Shown here piece after piece: positions 46,954-57,307 of a stretch of DNA of 64,000 nt; position 1 is the first letter of the stretch, and every line of letters starts with the position of its first letter. Made by a program: the position numbers and the translations under genes. The stretch comes from SBBG01 sp033717875 (lineage in GTDB: Bacteria; Pseudomonadota; Gammaproteobacteria; Ga0077554; Ga007554): the NCBI GenBank assembly GCA_033717875.1, contig JADDKJ010000008.1, forward strand, positions 1 through 64,000. Reading direction: 5' to 3'. The notes under the pieces are model-generated. The model ran no database searches, was not told the origin of the DNA, and saw only the letters and a program-made list of their open reading frames with translations.

Positions 46954-48942
46954 GTGAGTGAGGGCATGGAAGAAGATCGCTTCAAACAGCAGATGCGCGC
47001 TTTCGATCATTGGAAGGCGGACATCGCGCGAACAATTCAGCAATTCATGAATTGGCTGGACAGCCAGCAATTGGGAGACGCGGAAGTTAGCTTGCGCCTT
47101 TACGAGGCCGTCGAAATGCTGCGCGCCGATCGGCTGACCATTGCCTTCGTCGCCGAGTTTTCCCGCGGCAAGACCGAGCTGATCAACGCCATCTTTTTCT
47201 CCGATTACAAACGCCGTCTGTTACCCTCCGATGCCGGAAGAACGACGATGTGCCCGACGGAGCTGTTCTATGACACCGTCGAGGACGAGGCTTATATCCG
47301 CCTGTTGCCGATCGAGACACGCATGGAAGATCTCAGCATCGCCGACCTAAAGAAAGACCCGTCGCGCTGGACAACCTTTCCCCTCGATATCAATGCGCCC
47401 GATCGCATGGCGGAAACCCTTCAGCAGGTGATCAAGGTCAAGCAGGTGCCACGGCAGGAGGCGGAACGCCTGGGCTTGTACAGCGAGGAATTGAACGCCA
47501 GCATGAACGGACAGGGTGAACCCCCGGCCACGGTGGAGATCCCGCAGTGGCGTCATGCGCTGATCAGTTTTCCCCATCCCTTGCTCCAGCAGGGATTGGT
47601 GGTTCTGGATACGCCCGGGCTCAACGCCTTGGGCAGCGAGCCCGAATTGACCCTGAACATGCTGCCCAATGCGCAGGCCGTGCTGTTCGTGCTGGCGGCC
47701 GATACCGGCGTCACGCGCAGCGACCTCGATATGTGGCAAAATCATATCAGGGGTTGTCGTGGCGAGGCGCGCGCCGGCCTGGTGGCGGCGCTCAATAAGA
47801 TCGATACCTTGTGGGACGACATAAAAAACCCGTCCGAAGTCGAGGCCACCATCGAGTCGCAACGGCGGGAGACCGCGCGCGCGCTGGGTATCGAGGCGGA
47901 CAAGGTTTTTCCCGTCACGGCGCAAAAGGCACTGCTCGCCAAGATCCGCCAGGACAACGATCTACTCCATCGCAGCCGCCTGCCGACGCTCGAATCCTAT
48001 TTGTCTGACAACATCATTCCCGCCAAGCAAGCCATCGTGCGCGACAATATCATAGGAATCGCCGGCTCGATATTCGATGGCGTGCGCCAGTCTTTTTTGT
48101 CGCGGCTGAAGGGCATGCAATCCCAGACCGATGAGCTGCGCGGCATGAAAGACACCAATGCCGAAGTATTGCAGCACATGGTGAAAAAAACCCGGGAAAA
48201 GCAGGCAGCGTTCAACAAGAAAATGGAACACTTCCAGTCCAGCCGCCGTGTTTTGGCGCAGCAGGCCAAAATCATCATGGACGCGTTGAGCCTGGTGACA
48301 TTCGACAGAATGATGGGAGATGTACGCAAGGAAATGGAGGGCAGTTGGAGCACTTCTGGTCTTAAAAAGTCGATGCAGACTTTTTTCGACAATATGCGCG
48401 ACACTATGCAGATCGTTTCCAGGCAGGCCGATCAAACCTATGCCGTGGCCCAGACCATCTACAACAAATTCTACGAAGACAGCAATTTCACCGGCACGAA
48501 ACCGAAAATGTTTTCGGTGAAAAAATATTCGGAAGATTTCGAAAAACTCTACTGGGAAGCCGAAAAATTTCGCAACAGCCCCGTCACCACCATGACAGAA
48601 CAGAGCTTCGTCGTGAAAAAATTCTTCATTTCCCTGGGAAGCCATGCCCGCTATATCGTCTCCCAGGCACATCAGGAAGCCGACAACTGGCTCAAGGACA
48701 TCATGCACCCCCTGGTGAGATACGTCAACGAGGGCAAGCTGCAACTGGAACAGCAGATGGAAACCCTGAACAAGGTGAACGACTCCAAGGAAGGTCTTCA
48801 GGAGAAACTCAAGGAACTTGAAGCCCAAGCCGCAGATATCGAGGCGCAGCTCGCAGCGCTGGATGAGATGGATCGGGCGTTGTGTATGCCTATTGGCGAA
48901 GAGGGTTCTCAGCGGGAGGAGTTGTTGTCCAGCGTGGCGTGA
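46954..48942 (+). CDS. Dynamin-like GTPase
   Basis: 662 residues. N-terminal GTPase domain: G1 AEFSRGKTELINAIFF (first Gly of the P-loop is Ala), G3 VVLDTPGLNALGS, G4 AALNKIDTLWDD. The rest is mainly helical with coiled coils (VKKTREKQAAFNKKMEHFQS; the C-terminal EKLKELEAQAADIEAQL). Bacterial dynamin-like proteins remodel or protect membranes; its role here is unknown. The start may be GTG 46954 or ATG 46966. It is single-gene, after a ~227-bp gap in which I see nothing else. Confidence 0.82.
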   Translation: MSEGMEEDRFKQQMRAFDHWKADIARTIQQFMNWLDSQQLGDAEVSLRLYEAVEMLRADRLTIAFVAEFSRGKTELINAIFFSDYKRRLLPSDAGRTTMCPTELFYDTVEDEAYIRLLPIETRMEDLSIADLKKDPSRWTTFPLDINAPDRMAETLQQVIKVKQVPRQEAERLGLYSEELNASMNGQGEPPATVEIPQWRHALISFPHPLLQQGLVVLDTPGLNALGSEPELTLNMLPNAQAVLFVLAADTGVTRSDLDMWQNHIRGCRGEARAGLVAALNKIDTLWDDIKNPSEVEATIESQRRETARALGIEADKVFPVTAQKALLAKIRQDNDLLHRSRLPTLESYLSDNIIPAKQAIVRDNIIGIAGSIFDGVRQSFLSRLKGMQSQTDELRGMKDTNAEVLQHMVKKTREKQAAFNKKMEHFQSSRRVLAQQAKIIMDALSLVTFDRMMGDVRKEMEGSWSTSGLKKSMQTFFDNMRDTMQIVSRQADQTYAVAQTIYNKFYEDSNFTGTKPKMFSVKKYSEDFEKLYWEAEKFRNSPVTTMTEQSFVVKKFFISLGSHARYIVSQAHQEADNWLKDIMHPLVRYVNEGKLQLEQQMETLNKVNDSKEGLQEKLKELEAQAADIEAQLAALDEMDRALCMPIGEEGSQREELLSSVA

Positions 48943-48985
48943 ACTCGCGCGGTCAGCCGTCAACCGCTCATGAACGCAAGGGTCG

Positions 48986-49011
48986 TAGGCTGGGTTAGTA
49001 AACCCAGCCTA
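48986..49011. terminator. Hairpin after the dynamin-like gene
   Basis: TAGGCTGGGTT pairs perfectly with AACCCAGCCTA around a 4-nt loop. It lies between convergent genes, without a T-run; it may be a dispersed palindrome rather than a terminator. Confidence 0.45.
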
Positions 49012-49106
49012 TTGCGATGCCGGTGATTATCGCTGGGTTTCGTTTCTCGGTTCAGCCCATTACATTTCACCCCTTCGATAAGCGCAATATTCTAGCGCGA
49101 CAAAGC

Positions 49107-50009
49107 CTAACCTGTTTCCGGCGCGAGTTGATCGTGGCGTGGTACACGATCGAGCCGCCAGGAGGCGATGGCCCAATGCCAGAGTTCGTCGAGCGTGGCA
49201 TCGACAAGTTCGGCGGGTGGCTGTTGGCCGAGAAATTCCAGTCCCTGAATAATCAATTGTTGCGGCCGTACCTGATCGATGCTTGCGGCGCCGGTTTGCT
49301 TGCTGAGTTTTTGTCCCTGTGGATTGATGGCGACCGGCAGGTGGACATAGCGCGGTGTGGGCAGCCCAAGCAAGGATTGCAGATAGATCTGGCGCGGTGT
49401 GTTGTCGAGCAGGTCGGCGCCGCGCACGATCTCGGTGATGCCTTGGGCGGCGTCGTCGACGACCACGGCGAGCTGATAGGCAAAGAGTCCATCGGCGCGG
49501 CGGATGATGAAGTCGCCGACCTCGATGGCAAGGTCCTGTGCAACCGATCCGCGCAACGGGTCGTCGAAAACGAGCCGCTTGGCTTCCGTGATCAATCGAA
49601 GCGCGGCCGGACGGGTGGGGTCCGGGTTGATTCGGCGACAGTGGCCGTCATAGATGAGCGGCGGGGCATCAGGCGGGTGGCGGGCAGCGAGGTCTTTGCG
49701 GCTGCACTGGCAGGCATAGAGCCGGTCATCGCGGCGCAAGTCGTCGATTGCATCCAGATAAGCTCCGCTGCGATGGCTTTGATAGACGATGGCCCCATCC
49801 CACCCCAAGCCCAGGCGTTCCAGGCTGTGCAGGATGGCGTCTACGGCGCCTGGCGTCTCGCGCGGCGGGTCGATGTCTTCGATGCGCACCAGCCATTCAC
49901 CGCCCTGGCTGTGTGCCTGGAGGTAGCTGCCCACGGCGGCGACAATGGAGCCGAAGTGGAGCGGGCCGGTGGGTGACGGAGCAAAGCGCCCGCGGTAAGG
50001 GGTTTTCAT
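49107..50009 (-). CDS. gluQ: Glutamyl-Q tRNA(Asp) synthetase
   Basis: 300 residues, a truncated glutamyl-tRNA synthetase paralogue without the anticodon domain. HIGH-like FAPSPTGPLHFGS, zinc ligands in YACQCSRKDL and YDGHCR, KMSKS-like GQKLSKQTGA. It attaches glutamate to queuosine in tRNA-Asp. ATG 50009 chosen over GTG 50012. Divergent from speD. Confidence 0.95.
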   Translation of the reverse strand: MKTPYRGRFAPSPTGPLHFGSIVAAVGSYLQAHSQGGEWLVRIEDIDPPRETPGAVDAILHSLERLGLGWDGAIVYQSHRSGAYLDAIDDLRRDDRLYACQCSRKDLAARHPPDAPPLIYDGHCRRINPDPTRPAALRLITEAKRLVFDDPLRGSVAQDLAIEVGDFIIRRADGLFAYQLAVVVDDAAQGITEIVRGADLLDNTPRQIYLQSLLGLPTPRYVHLPVAINPQGQKLSKQTGAASIDQVRPQQLIIQGLEFLGQQPPAELVDATLDELWHWAIASWRLDRVPRHDQLAPETG

Positions 50010-50146
50010 CACGCGATGTTATTTTCTGACAAACGGCAGCGAAAATAGTGCATAATACGCCGTTTTAGGTTGGCTTGGCGCAGACGGGATGCTCCCGCGC
50101 GATGTGCGCCAGCCTGTTGTTTTTCCCATCGCGGGAGGATGTGAAT

Positions 50147-50962
50147 GTGGTGAAGCCGCTCAAAAAGCTCAAGCTCCAGGGCTTTAACAACCTGACCAAG
50201 TCGCTCAGTTTCAATATTTACGACATCTGCTACGCCAAGACGCCCAAGCAGCGCCGTGAGTATATCGAATACATCGACGAGGCCTACAACGCCGAGCGGC
50301 TGACGCAGATTCTCACCGATGTGTCGAACATCATTGGCGCCAACATCCTTAACATCGCCCATCAGGATTATGATCCGCAGGGGGCGAGCGTCACCATGCT
50401 CATCTCCGAGGAGCCGATCGCGGCCAAGGATCTGTCCAACACCGAAGCGCCCGGCCCGCTGCCGGACGCCGTGGTCGCGCATCTGGACAAGAGCCATATC
50501 ACCGTCCACACCTATCCTGAAAGTCATCCGGCCAGCGGCATCAGCACCTTTCGTGCCGATATCGATGTTTCCACCTGCGGACGCATCTCGCCGCTCAAGG
50601 CGCTCAATTATCTCATTCACAGCTTCGAATCCGATATCGTCATCATGGATTACCGTGTGCGTGGTTTCACTCGTGATGTGAAGGGCAAGAAGCTGTTTAT
50701 CGATCACAAGATCAACTCGATCCAGAATTATCTGTCCGGGGATACCCAGGAGCGTTATCAGATGATCGATGTCAACGTCTATCAGGAAAACATCTTCCAC
50801 ACCAAGATGATCCTGAAGGAGTTCGACCTGGAAAACTACCTGTTTGGCACCGGCCAGAAGGACCTGCTGCCCAGCGAAAGCAAGAAAATCAAGAAATCGC
50901 TACGCCGCGAAATGGCGGAAATCTTCTACGGGCGGAATTTGAAGAAAGGGTTGAAAGTGTAG
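50147..50962 (+). CDS. speD: S-adenosylmethionine decarboxylase proenzyme (E. coli type)
   Basis: 271 residues from GTG 50147, with GGGAGGA 7 bp upstream. [20 protein letters not shown] and [20 protein letters not shown] are nearly as in E. coli. It self-cleaves at Ser116 in HLDKSH to give the pyruvoyl enzyme, which makes the aminopropyl donor for spermidine. speE is not adjacent; a spermidine-synthase-fold fusion is at 29.8 kb. Confidence 0.96.
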   Translation: MVKPLKKLKLQGFNNLTKSLSFNIYDICYAKTPKQRREYIEYIDEAYNAERLTQILTDVSNIIGANILNIAHQDYDPQGASVTMLISEEPIAAKDLSNTEAPGPLPDAVVAHLDKSHITVHTYPESHPASGISTFRADIDVSTCGRISPLKALNYLIHSFESDIVIMDYRVRGFTRDVKGKKLFIDHKINSIQNYLSGDTQERYQMIDVNVYQENIFHTKMILKEFDLENYLFGTGQKDLLPSESKKIKKSLRREMAEIFYGRNLKKGLKV

Positions 50963-51063
50963 GGGGCGCCGCGCGCACCATTTCATGGTTCGGAGGCGGG
51001 GCGGGTTACGCGAAAAACGCTCATCGCTCTGCATTCATTGGTGGAGCATGATGGTGCGCCGCC

Positions 51064-51702
51064 TCAGATCCAATACGCCGTCCGCGTCATCACGCGCGAG
51101 GTGAGTTTCATCATTTTTCTGACCGGCCACGGCAGCGCCGCGCCGCCCGCTTGCAGGGCGGTGGTGGCGTGATGGGACTCATCTTCCTTCATCTGTTCGA
51201 GTATCGCCCGGCTTCTTTCGTCCTCCAGCGGCAGGCGGTGCAGGTGTTCCTCCAGGTGTTTGATCACCTGATGCTCGGTCTCCGCCACGAAGCCCAGGCT
51301 CCACTTGTCGCCCGCTACGCCCGCCAGCGCGCCGATGGCGAATGATCCGGCATACCAGGCCGGGTTCAACAGGCTGGTGTGGCTTTTCAGTTCATCGAGG
51401 CGTTGCTCGCACCAGGCGAGATGATCGTTTTCCTCCAGCGCCGCACGTTCCATCTTTTCCCGCACCTGCGGCAGCTTCGCCGTCAGCGCCTGTCCCTGAT
51501 AAAGCGCTTGCGCCGAAACCTCGCCGGCGTGGTTGACGCGCATAAGGCGCGCCGCAAGCGTGCGTTCCTGTTCCGAAAGCGCGGCCTCTTCATGGCCGTC
51601 GGCGGGATTGGGCCGCTCGGTGAGCTGCGGTTTGCCGAATACGGTGCGAACCGCGTGGTCGAGGTTGATGAGCAGATGATCGAAGGGGGAATAGTGGCGC
51701 AT
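51064..51702 (-). CDS. coq7: 3-demethoxyubiquinol 3-hydroxylase
   Basis: 212 residues. Di-iron carboxylate protein: [54 protein letters not shown] and [14 protein letters not shown] give the Glu and ExxH ligands. It performs the last hydroxylation in ubiquinone synthesis. ATG 51702 starts the conserved part ([20 protein letters not shown]). The gene lies 43 bp downstream of ycgL. Confidence 0.95.
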   Translation of the reverse strand: MRHYSPFDHLLINLDHAVRTVFGKPQLTERPNPADGHEEAALSEQERTLAARLMRVNHAGEVSAQALYQGQALTAKLPQVREKMERAALEENDHLAWCEQRLDELKSHTSLLNPAWYAGSFAIGALAGVAGDKWSLGFVAETEHQVIKHLEEHLHRLPLEDERSRAILEQMKEDESHHATTALQAGGAALPWPVRKMMKLTSRVMTRTAYWI

Positions 51703-51745
51703 GGGCAAAAGATACAAGAGCCGGGAGGTAAGGCGCAAGCGTTGC

Positions 51746-52000
51746 TTAGTGCATAACCTGCGGAGCAAGTTCTTTCGCGGGCATTTGCAGGTAATATCCC
51801 TGCACGTCCAACTGACGGCGTACCTCGTCCGCATCGGCCTGCGCCAGTTTGCGTCCGGGCGTCAGATCGAGGTTCATCACAAGCTCCAGTCGTCCGAGTA
51901 ACTGCAATAGTCCTTCCGGGATGCGGGAGAAGTCGTTTTCCCGTTCGATGTACAAATAAGTGTCCGGTTTTTTCAGCGATTTATAAATGGCGCATTTCAT
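51746..52000 (-). CDS. YcgL domain-containing protein
   Basis: 84 residues with [19 protein letters not shown] and [20 protein letters not shown], typical of the YcgL (UPF0745) family of gammaproteobacteria. Function unknown. Its start overlaps the glcF-like stop by ATGA. Confidence 0.9.
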   Translation of the reverse strand: MKCAIYKSLKKPDTYLYIERENDFSRIPEGLLQLLGRLELVMNLDLTPGRKLAQADADEVRRQLDVQGYYLQMPAKELAPQVMH

Positions 52001-53253
52001 GGAATGTGTCTTTCTTTATCAGGGTCTGAGTTCAATTGCCTTGCCAGTAGCGCCGCAGGATGCAGCACCTCGATGGGTTTTTCACTTTCGCGTATCCCCG
52101 CCGCCAGATGCAGTGCGCAGCCGATATTCGAGCTGACCAGCATGTCCGCGCCGCTGGTCTTGAGCGCCGCCAGTTTGTCATTGCGCAGGCTGTCCGCCAG
52201 TGCGGGTTGGCTGATCATGTACGTGCCTGCCGCGCCGCAACATTGCGCGTTGCCGGGCAGGGCGATCAGCTCGATGCCGGGGATCTTGCGCAGCATGGTA
52301 TAGGGGTGAGACTCCTGGCGCAGCACATTGCGCAGGGTGCAGGGTTCGTGTATCGCCACGCGCTGGTGGAGCGGGCTGAAGGTGATGTTTTCCGGCCAGT
52401 CGATGCCGGCCAGGAACTGGCTGATGTCCTGTACCGAGTGTGCGAACCGGCGGCCCTGTTCATCCTCAAGCAATTGTCCGTATTCGGCAAGCTGCGCGCC
52501 GCAGCCGCTGGCAGCGGAGATGACGGTATCCACCTTCAGGGCCGAGAATGCAGCGAGATTTTGTCCGGCCAACCGGCGGGCCTGTTGGGGAAAGCCATCG
52601 TGCAGATGCAGTGCCCCGCAGCACACCTGCGTGCGTGGCACATGCACGCCATAGCCGCAGGCCGTCAGCAGGCGGATCGCCGCGTCCAGCGTTACCGTAT
52701 CCGTGACCTCGGCGATGCAGCCGGTGAACAGCGCCACCTCGCCGCGTTTCTTGCTCAGGGGCGAGTAGTATTCCTGCCACGCCGGTGGCGGCGGCAGGGA
52801 TGGCAGCAGGCTATCCAGCCTGTTCATGTCTCCGCGGCGCAGCAGACCGCTGGCTCGCGCCAAGGTCTGCGCCCCGGAGCGCTGGTAGACACGCAACGCC
52901 CGGCTTGCGAGGCGCAGCAGCGGTTTGTTGGTGACCAGTTTTGTCAGGGCGGAGGGTTCGCTCTGGCTGTGGATCATCGCCCGCCCCGCGTCGATGATCG
53001 TGCCGTAGCGCACGCCGGAAGGGCACACCCTCTCGCAGGCGCGGCAGGTCAGGCAACTGTTCAGATGTTCCTCAAGGCGTGGTGTGGGCGTCAGTTGCCC
53101 CTTCGCCAGTCCCTCGATCAACGCGATGCGTCCACGTGGCGAATTGCCCTCGTCGCGTGTTTTGACATACGTCGGACAATGCGACAGGCACAGACCGCAT
53201 TTCACGCAGAGGTCGGTTTGTTTCAGTAGCGCGGAGTGAGTGGCGAGTGTCAA
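51997..53253 (-). CDS. glcF: Glycolate oxidase iron-sulfur subunit (GlcF-like)
   Basis: 418 residues. Two 4Fe-4S motifs (CVKCGLCLSHCP, CLTCRACERVCP) and two CCG domains (VCCGALHLHDG, CCGAAGTYMI). In GlcDEF it passes electrons from glycolate oxidation to the respiratory chain. glcD and glcE are not visible; the gene precedes ycgL, so it might serve another 2-hydroxyacid dehydrogenase. Confidence 0.85.
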   Translation of the reverse strand: MTLATHSALLKQTDLCVKCGLCLSHCPTYVKTRDEGNSPRGRIALIEGLAKGQLTPTPRLEEHLNSCLTCRACERVCPSGVRYGTIIDAGRAMIHSQSEPSALTKLVTNKPLLRLASRALRVYQRSGAQTLARASGLLRRGDMNRLDSLLPSLPPPPAWQEYYSPLSKKRGEVALFTGCIAEVTDTVTLDAAIRLLTACGYGVHVPRTQVCCGALHLHDGFPQQARRLAGQNLAAFSALKVDTVISAASGCGAQLAEYGQLLEDEQGRRFAHSVQDISQFLAGIDWPENITFSPLHQRVAIHEPCTLRNVLRQESHPYTMLRKIPGIELIALPGNAQCCGAAGTYMISQPALADSLRNDKLAALKTSGADMLVSSNIGCALHLAAGIRESEKPIEVLHPAALLARQLNSDPDKERHIP

Positions 53254-53333
53254 GGAAAAGCGGCCGAAGATGGGACATAAACATGAGGAATGAGTATGAT
53301 ATGCTTTTCATTTGCCACTTGCCACTTGGATCC

Positions 53334-53642
53334 ATGTCTTACTATAACCATCACGTCTTTTTCTGCACCAACAAACGCGAAGACGGCACCGCCTGCTGTC
53401 AGGATCATGGCGCCCAGGAAATGCGCGACTACGCCAAGGCGCGCATCAAGGAACTGGGGTTGTCCGGCAAGGGCGCCGTGCGTATCAACAACGCCGGTTG
53501 CCTGGACCGCTGCGCCGAGGGGCCGGTGATCGTCGTCTATCCCGAGGAGGTGTGGTACACCTATGTGGACAAGGACGACATCGACGAGATCATCGAGGAG
53601 CATCTGCGCCATGGCCGGATGGTGGAGCGATTGAGGATATAG
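53334..53642 (+). CDS. Thioredoxin-like 2Fe-2S ferredoxin
   Basis: 102 residues. Four cluster cysteines lie in FFCTNKREDGTACC and NNAGCLDRCAEGP; VIVVYPEEVWYTYVDKDDID is typical of the family. A low-potential electron carrier of unassigned partner. ATG 53334 begins the conserved MSYYNHHVFFCT. Confidence 0.9.
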   Translation: MSYYNHHVFFCTNKREDGTACCQDHGAQEMRDYAKARIKELGLSGKGAVRINNAGCLDRCAEGPVIVVYPEEVWYTYVDKDDIDEIIEEHLRHGRMVERLRI

Positions 53643-53729
53643 GAAATCCTATGATCAGTAGGGTGCCCATGCGCACCATTCATTTCCATGGGGTGCGTGG
53701 AACGCATTCCGCGCTCGTTGAATAACAAT

Positions 53730-54650
53730 ATGATTATGGACGTGGTCGTCGAGGCGCGCGGCCTCACCAAATACTATGGCGCACAAACCGCTGTCGACGG
53801 TATCGACTTTTCCGTGTATCGCGGCGAGTGTTTCGGCTTGCTTGGCCCGAATGGCGCGGGCAAGACCACCACGCTGCGCATGCTGATGGGCGCCACGCCG
53901 CCCGATGCGGGCGAGTTGCGCGTGCTGGGTCACGCCATTCCGCAGCAGGCGCGCGAGATGCGCGCGCGGCTGGGTGTGGTGCCGCAACAGGACAATCTCG
54001 ACCCCGACTTCACCGTGGTGGAGAACCTCATCACCTACGCCAGCTACTTTGGTCTGCAGGGCTCGCAACTGAGCCGGCGCATCGACGAGCTGCTGGCTTT
54101 CGCTGCGCTGGAGGCCAAGGCCGACGCGGGTATCGGCACGCTGTCCGGCGGCATGAAGCGCCGTCTCACTCTGGCGCGGGCGCTGATCAACGACCCCGAA
54201 CTGCTGATTCTCGACGAGCCGACCACCGGCCTCGACCCCCAGGCCCGCCAGCTCATCTGGCAGCGGTTGCGTGCCCTGCTCGGTCAGGGCAAGACCCTGA
54301 TCCTCACCACCCATTACATGGAAGAGGCCGAGCGTCTCTGCGACCGGCTGATGATCATCGACAACGGCCGCGTGCTCGTCACCGGCAGCCCCGCCGAGCT
54401 GATCCGCCAGCACATCGAGCCGCATGTGGTGGAAATCCACGGTCCCGGCGTGGACGCCTGGTACGACGGCATCGGCCATGCCCTGGTGCGGCGCGGCGAA
54501 CGTGTCGGCGAGACGGTGTTCTGCTACACGGTGGACGATCGCCCGCTGCTGGACGCCCTGAGCCGTCAGCCCGAGCTGCGCTTCATGCACCGTCACGCCA
54601 ATCTGGAGGACGTGTTTCTCAAATTGACCGGCAAGGAGTTGCGCGAATGA
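53730..54650 (+). CDS. NodI-like ABC transporter ATP-binding protein
   Basis: 306 residues. Walker A GPNGAGKTTTLRML, signature LSGGMKRRLTLARAL, Walker B LLILDEPTTGLD and LTTHYMEEAE. The C-terminal ~80 residues (PLLDALSRQPELRFMHRHAN) are typical of NodI/DrrA exporters. The stop overlaps the permease start (ATGATGA). Substrate unknown; lpxB downstream hints at an envelope role only by position. Confidence 0.9.
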   Translation: MIMDVVVEARGLTKYYGAQTAVDGIDFSVYRGECFGLLGPNGAGKTTTLRMLMGATPPDAGELRVLGHAIPQQAREMRARLGVVPQQDNLDPDFTVVENLITYASYFGLQGSQLSRRIDELLAFAALEAKADAGIGTLSGGMKRRLTLARALINDPELLILDEPTTGLDPQARQLIWQRLRALLGQGKTLILTTHYMEEAERLCDRLMIIDNGRVLVTGSPAELIRQHIEPHVVEIHGPGVDAWYDGIGHALVRRGERVGETVFCYTVDDRPLLDALSRQPELRFMHRHANLEDVFLKLTGKELRE

Positions 54651-55495
54651 TGAGGGGCGGAGAAAAGAGTACAGATACAAGAGAGAAGAGGGGGAATCCT
54701 TTGTTTTCTCTTTCCTCTTTTCTCTTTTCTCTGCCTTCGGTCACCCTGCGCTGGCTGCCCGTCTGGCGGCGCAATCTGCGCGTATGGCGCAAACTCTCCG
54801 CCCCGGCGCTGATCGGCAACTTCGGCGAGCCGCTGCTGTATCTGCTCGCCCTGGGCTATGGTCTGGGCGGTTTCGTCGGCGAAGTGAAGGGTCTGCCCTA
54901 CGTGGTGTTTCTGGCCTCCGGCATCGTCTGCGCCAGCGCCATGAATACCGCCACCTTCGAGGGGCTGTACTCCGCCTACACGCGCATGGCGGTGCAGAAC
55001 ACCTGGGGCGGCATGCTCGCCGCGCCGCTCGCCATCGACGATATCGTGCTCGGCGAAATCATCTGGACCGCCACCAAGAGCCTGATCAGCGCCGCCCCCA
55101 TTCTCATCGTCGCCGCGCTGCTCGGTGCGGTGCACGATTGGCAGGCGCTGTGGGTGCTGCCGGTGGTGTTCGTCACCGGCCTGTGTTTCGGCGCGATGGC
55201 GCTGGTGGTGACCGCCCTGGCCAAGAGCTACGACTTCTTCATCTACTATTTCACGTTGGTCATCACACCGTTGTTTCTGGTCAGCGGCATATTTTTCCCG
55301 CTCGAAGGCGTGCCGCGCGCGGTGCAGATTGGTGCGCAACTGCTGCCGTTGTCTCATGCCGTGGAGGTTGTGCGTCCCCTCATGACCGGCCAGCCGCTGC
55401 ATAATGTCCTGTTGCACCTGCTGGTGCCGCTGCTCTACGCCTCAGCCGCTTTCTGGCTGGCCACGGTGCTGTTGCGGCGCAGATTGACTTCATAA
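54647..55495 (+). CDS. NodJ-like ABC-2 type transporter permease
   Basis: 282 residues with about six membrane helices and the ABC-2 segments LGYGLGGFVGEVKGLPYVVF, GIVCASAMNTATFEG and TPLFLVSGIFFPLEGVPRAV. Residues ~1-30 are a variable leader encoded by an unusually A/G- and T/C-rich stretch. The open frame extends far upstream inside the ATPase gene, which is not coding in that frame. Confidence 0.9.
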   Translation: MMRGGEKSTDTREKRGNPLFSLSSFLFSLPSVTLRWLPVWRRNLRVWRKLSAPALIGNFGEPLLYLLALGYGLGGFVGEVKGLPYVVFLASGIVCASAMNTATFEGLYSAYTRMAVQNTWGGMLAAPLAIDDIVLGEIIWTATKSLISAAPILIVAALLGAVHDWQALWVLPVVFVTGLCFGAMALVVTALAKSYDFFIYYFTLVITPLFLVSGIFFPLEGVPRAVQIGAQLLPLSHAVEVVRPLMTGQPLHNVLLHLLVPLLYASAAFWLATVLLRRRLTS

Positions 55496-55505
55496 AGGGA
55501 TTCAG

Positions 55506-56669
55506 ATGATCCGTATCGGTATCGTGGCAGGCGAGGCGTCGGGGGATTTGCTCGGAGCGGGGCTGATTCGCGCCATCAGGGAGCGTTTTCCCGATGCCGT
55601 GATCGAGGGCATCGGCGGACCGGCGATGATCGCGCAGGGTTGCAATGCGCTGTATCCGATGGAACGGCTGTCGGTGATGGGTATCGTCGAGGTGCTGGGG
55701 CGCTTCCGTGAGTTGTACGCCATGCGCGCCAGCCTGGTGCGCCATTTCATCGATAATCCGCCGGACGTATTCGTCGGCATCGACGCGCCCGACTTCAACC
55801 TCGGGCTGGAGCGTAAACTGAAAGAGGCGGGAATACCCGTCGTTCATTACGTCAGTCCTTCGGTGTGGGCATGGCGGCAATACCGCATCCGCAAGATCGC
55901 CCGCTCCATCGACCTGATGCTGACGCTGTTTCCCTTCGAAGCCCGTTTTTATGAGGAACACCATGTGCCGGTGCGCTTCGTCGGCCATCCACTGGCGGAG
56001 ATGATTCCGCCCGCCAGCGACAAGCAGCCGCCCCGCGCCGCGCTGGGATTGCCCGCGCAAGGCGAGATCGTGGCCTTGCTGCCGGGCAGCCGCATGACCG
56101 AGATCAATTTCCTCGCCGACTCATTCATCCGCGCCGCCCTGTGGTGCGTGCAACGGCGGCCCGGTCTGTACTTCGTCGTTCCTCTTGCCACCGCCGCAAC
56201 CCGCGAGCGCTTCAGCGAGATCCTCAATGCCATAGCACCCGATCTGCCCGTCACCGTCATCGACGGCCGCTCACGCGAGGCCATGGCCGCTGCCGATGCC
56301 GTGCTGCTTGCCTCCGGCACCGCCACGCTGGAAGCGATGTTGCTGAAGCGGCCGATGGTGATGGCATATCGCGTTGCTCCCTTCACTTACTGGCTGGCGA
56401 AACGGCTGGTGAAAATCTCTCATTTTGCGCTGCCCAATCTGCTGGCTGGCAAGCCAGTCGTCCCGGAATTCATTCAGGATGCTGTCACACCGGAAAGTCT
56501 GGGACAAGCCCTGCTCGAATTCCTGGAGCATCCCGAGTCCACCGCCGCGTTGCAACAGACGTTCGCGGATATCCACAGCTCGCTACGGCAAGGAGCCGAT
56601 CGGCAGGCGGCCGAGGCCATCATCGAATTGGCGCACAGCCGATTGACGCAGGGCGTGCGCAAATCATGA
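55506..56669 (+). CDS. lpxB: Lipid-A-disaccharide synthase
   Basis: 387 residues. GT19 fold with [47 protein letters not shown] and [10 protein letters not shown]. It joins lipid X and UDP-diacylglucosamine in lipid A synthesis. Its stop overlaps the rnhB start by ATGA. Confidence 0.97.
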   Translation: MIRIGIVAGEASGDLLGAGLIRAIRERFPDAVIEGIGGPAMIAQGCNALYPMERLSVMGIVEVLGRFRELYAMRASLVRHFIDNPPDVFVGIDAPDFNLGLERKLKEAGIPVVHYVSPSVWAWRQYRIRKIARSIDLMLTLFPFEARFYEEHHVPVRFVGHPLAEMIPPASDKQPPRAALGLPAQGEIVALLPGSRMTEINFLADSFIRAALWCVQRRPGLYFVVPLATAATRERFSEILNAIAPDLPVTVIDGRSREAMAAADAVLLASGTATLEAMLLKRPMVMAYRVAPFTYWLAKRLVKISHFALPNLLAGKPVVPEFIQDAVTPESLGQALLEFLEHPESTAALQQTFADIHSSLRQGADRQAAEAIIELAHSRLTQGVRKS

Positions 56670-57244
56670 ATTTACGGCATCTTCTGGCAGGTGTGGACGA
56701 AGCCGGCCGTGGCCCGCTCGCCGGCCCGGTGATCGCGGCGGCGGTGATTCTCGATCCGGCGCGTCCTATTGCCGGTCTGGCGGATTCCAAAGCGCTGACT
56801 GAAAAACGCCGCGAGGCGCTGGACGCCGAGATTCGTGATAAGGCGCTGGCCTGGGCGCTGGGGCGGGCGGAGGTGGAAGAGATCGATGCGCTGAATATTC
56901 TGCAAGCCAGTCTGCTGGCGATGCAACGTGCGGTGGCGACGCTGTCGGTTGCGCCCCATCACGCGCTGGTCGATGGCAATAAAACGCCCCGTTTGTCCTG
57001 TTCCGTCGAGGCGGTGATCAAAGGCGATCAGACCGTGCCGGTCATCAGCGCGGCGTCGATCATCGCCAAGGTGGCGCGCGATGCGGAGATGGTCGAGCTG
57101 GACGGGCATTATCCTGGCTATGGTTTTGCCATACACAAGGGTTATCCTGTCAAGGCGCATGTGGAGGCGCTGGAGCGGCTCGGCGTGTCGCCGGTGCATC
57201 GGCGTTCGTTCGGACCGGTGCGCAGGGCATTGATGGGTGTTTGA
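56666..57244 (+). CDS. rnhB: Ribonuclease HII
   Basis: 192 residues. [19 protein letters not shown] with catalytic Asp/Glu, ALVDGNKTP, and [16 protein letters not shown]. It removes RNA from RNA-DNA hybrids and single ribonucleotides. ATG 56666 overlaps the lpxB stop; the same frame is open upstream inside lpxB. Confidence 0.97.
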   Translation: MNLRHLLAGVDEAGRGPLAGPVIAAAVILDPARPIAGLADSKALTEKRREALDAEIRDKALAWALGRAEVEEIDALNILQASLLAMQRAVATLSVAPHHALVDGNKTPRLSCSVEAVIKGDQTVPVISAASIIAKVARDAEMVELDGHYPGYGFAIHKGYPVKAHVEALERLGVSPVHRRSFGPVRRALMGV

Positions 57245-57307
57245 GTCCGTTTGCACGATCATCAACCTCGCCTTGCCAATATCGGAAAATACGCGCAACA
57301 TTATTTT

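Noticed and set aside
52060..53229. 389-codon plus-strand frame opposite glcF
   Set aside because: The minus-strand gene has intact 4Fe-4S and CCG motifs; the plus-strand frame is a shadow.
53828..54646. Upstream extension of the ABC permease frame
   Set aside because: It is the +1 shadow of the ATPase gene; the real permease starts at the overlapping ATG 54647.
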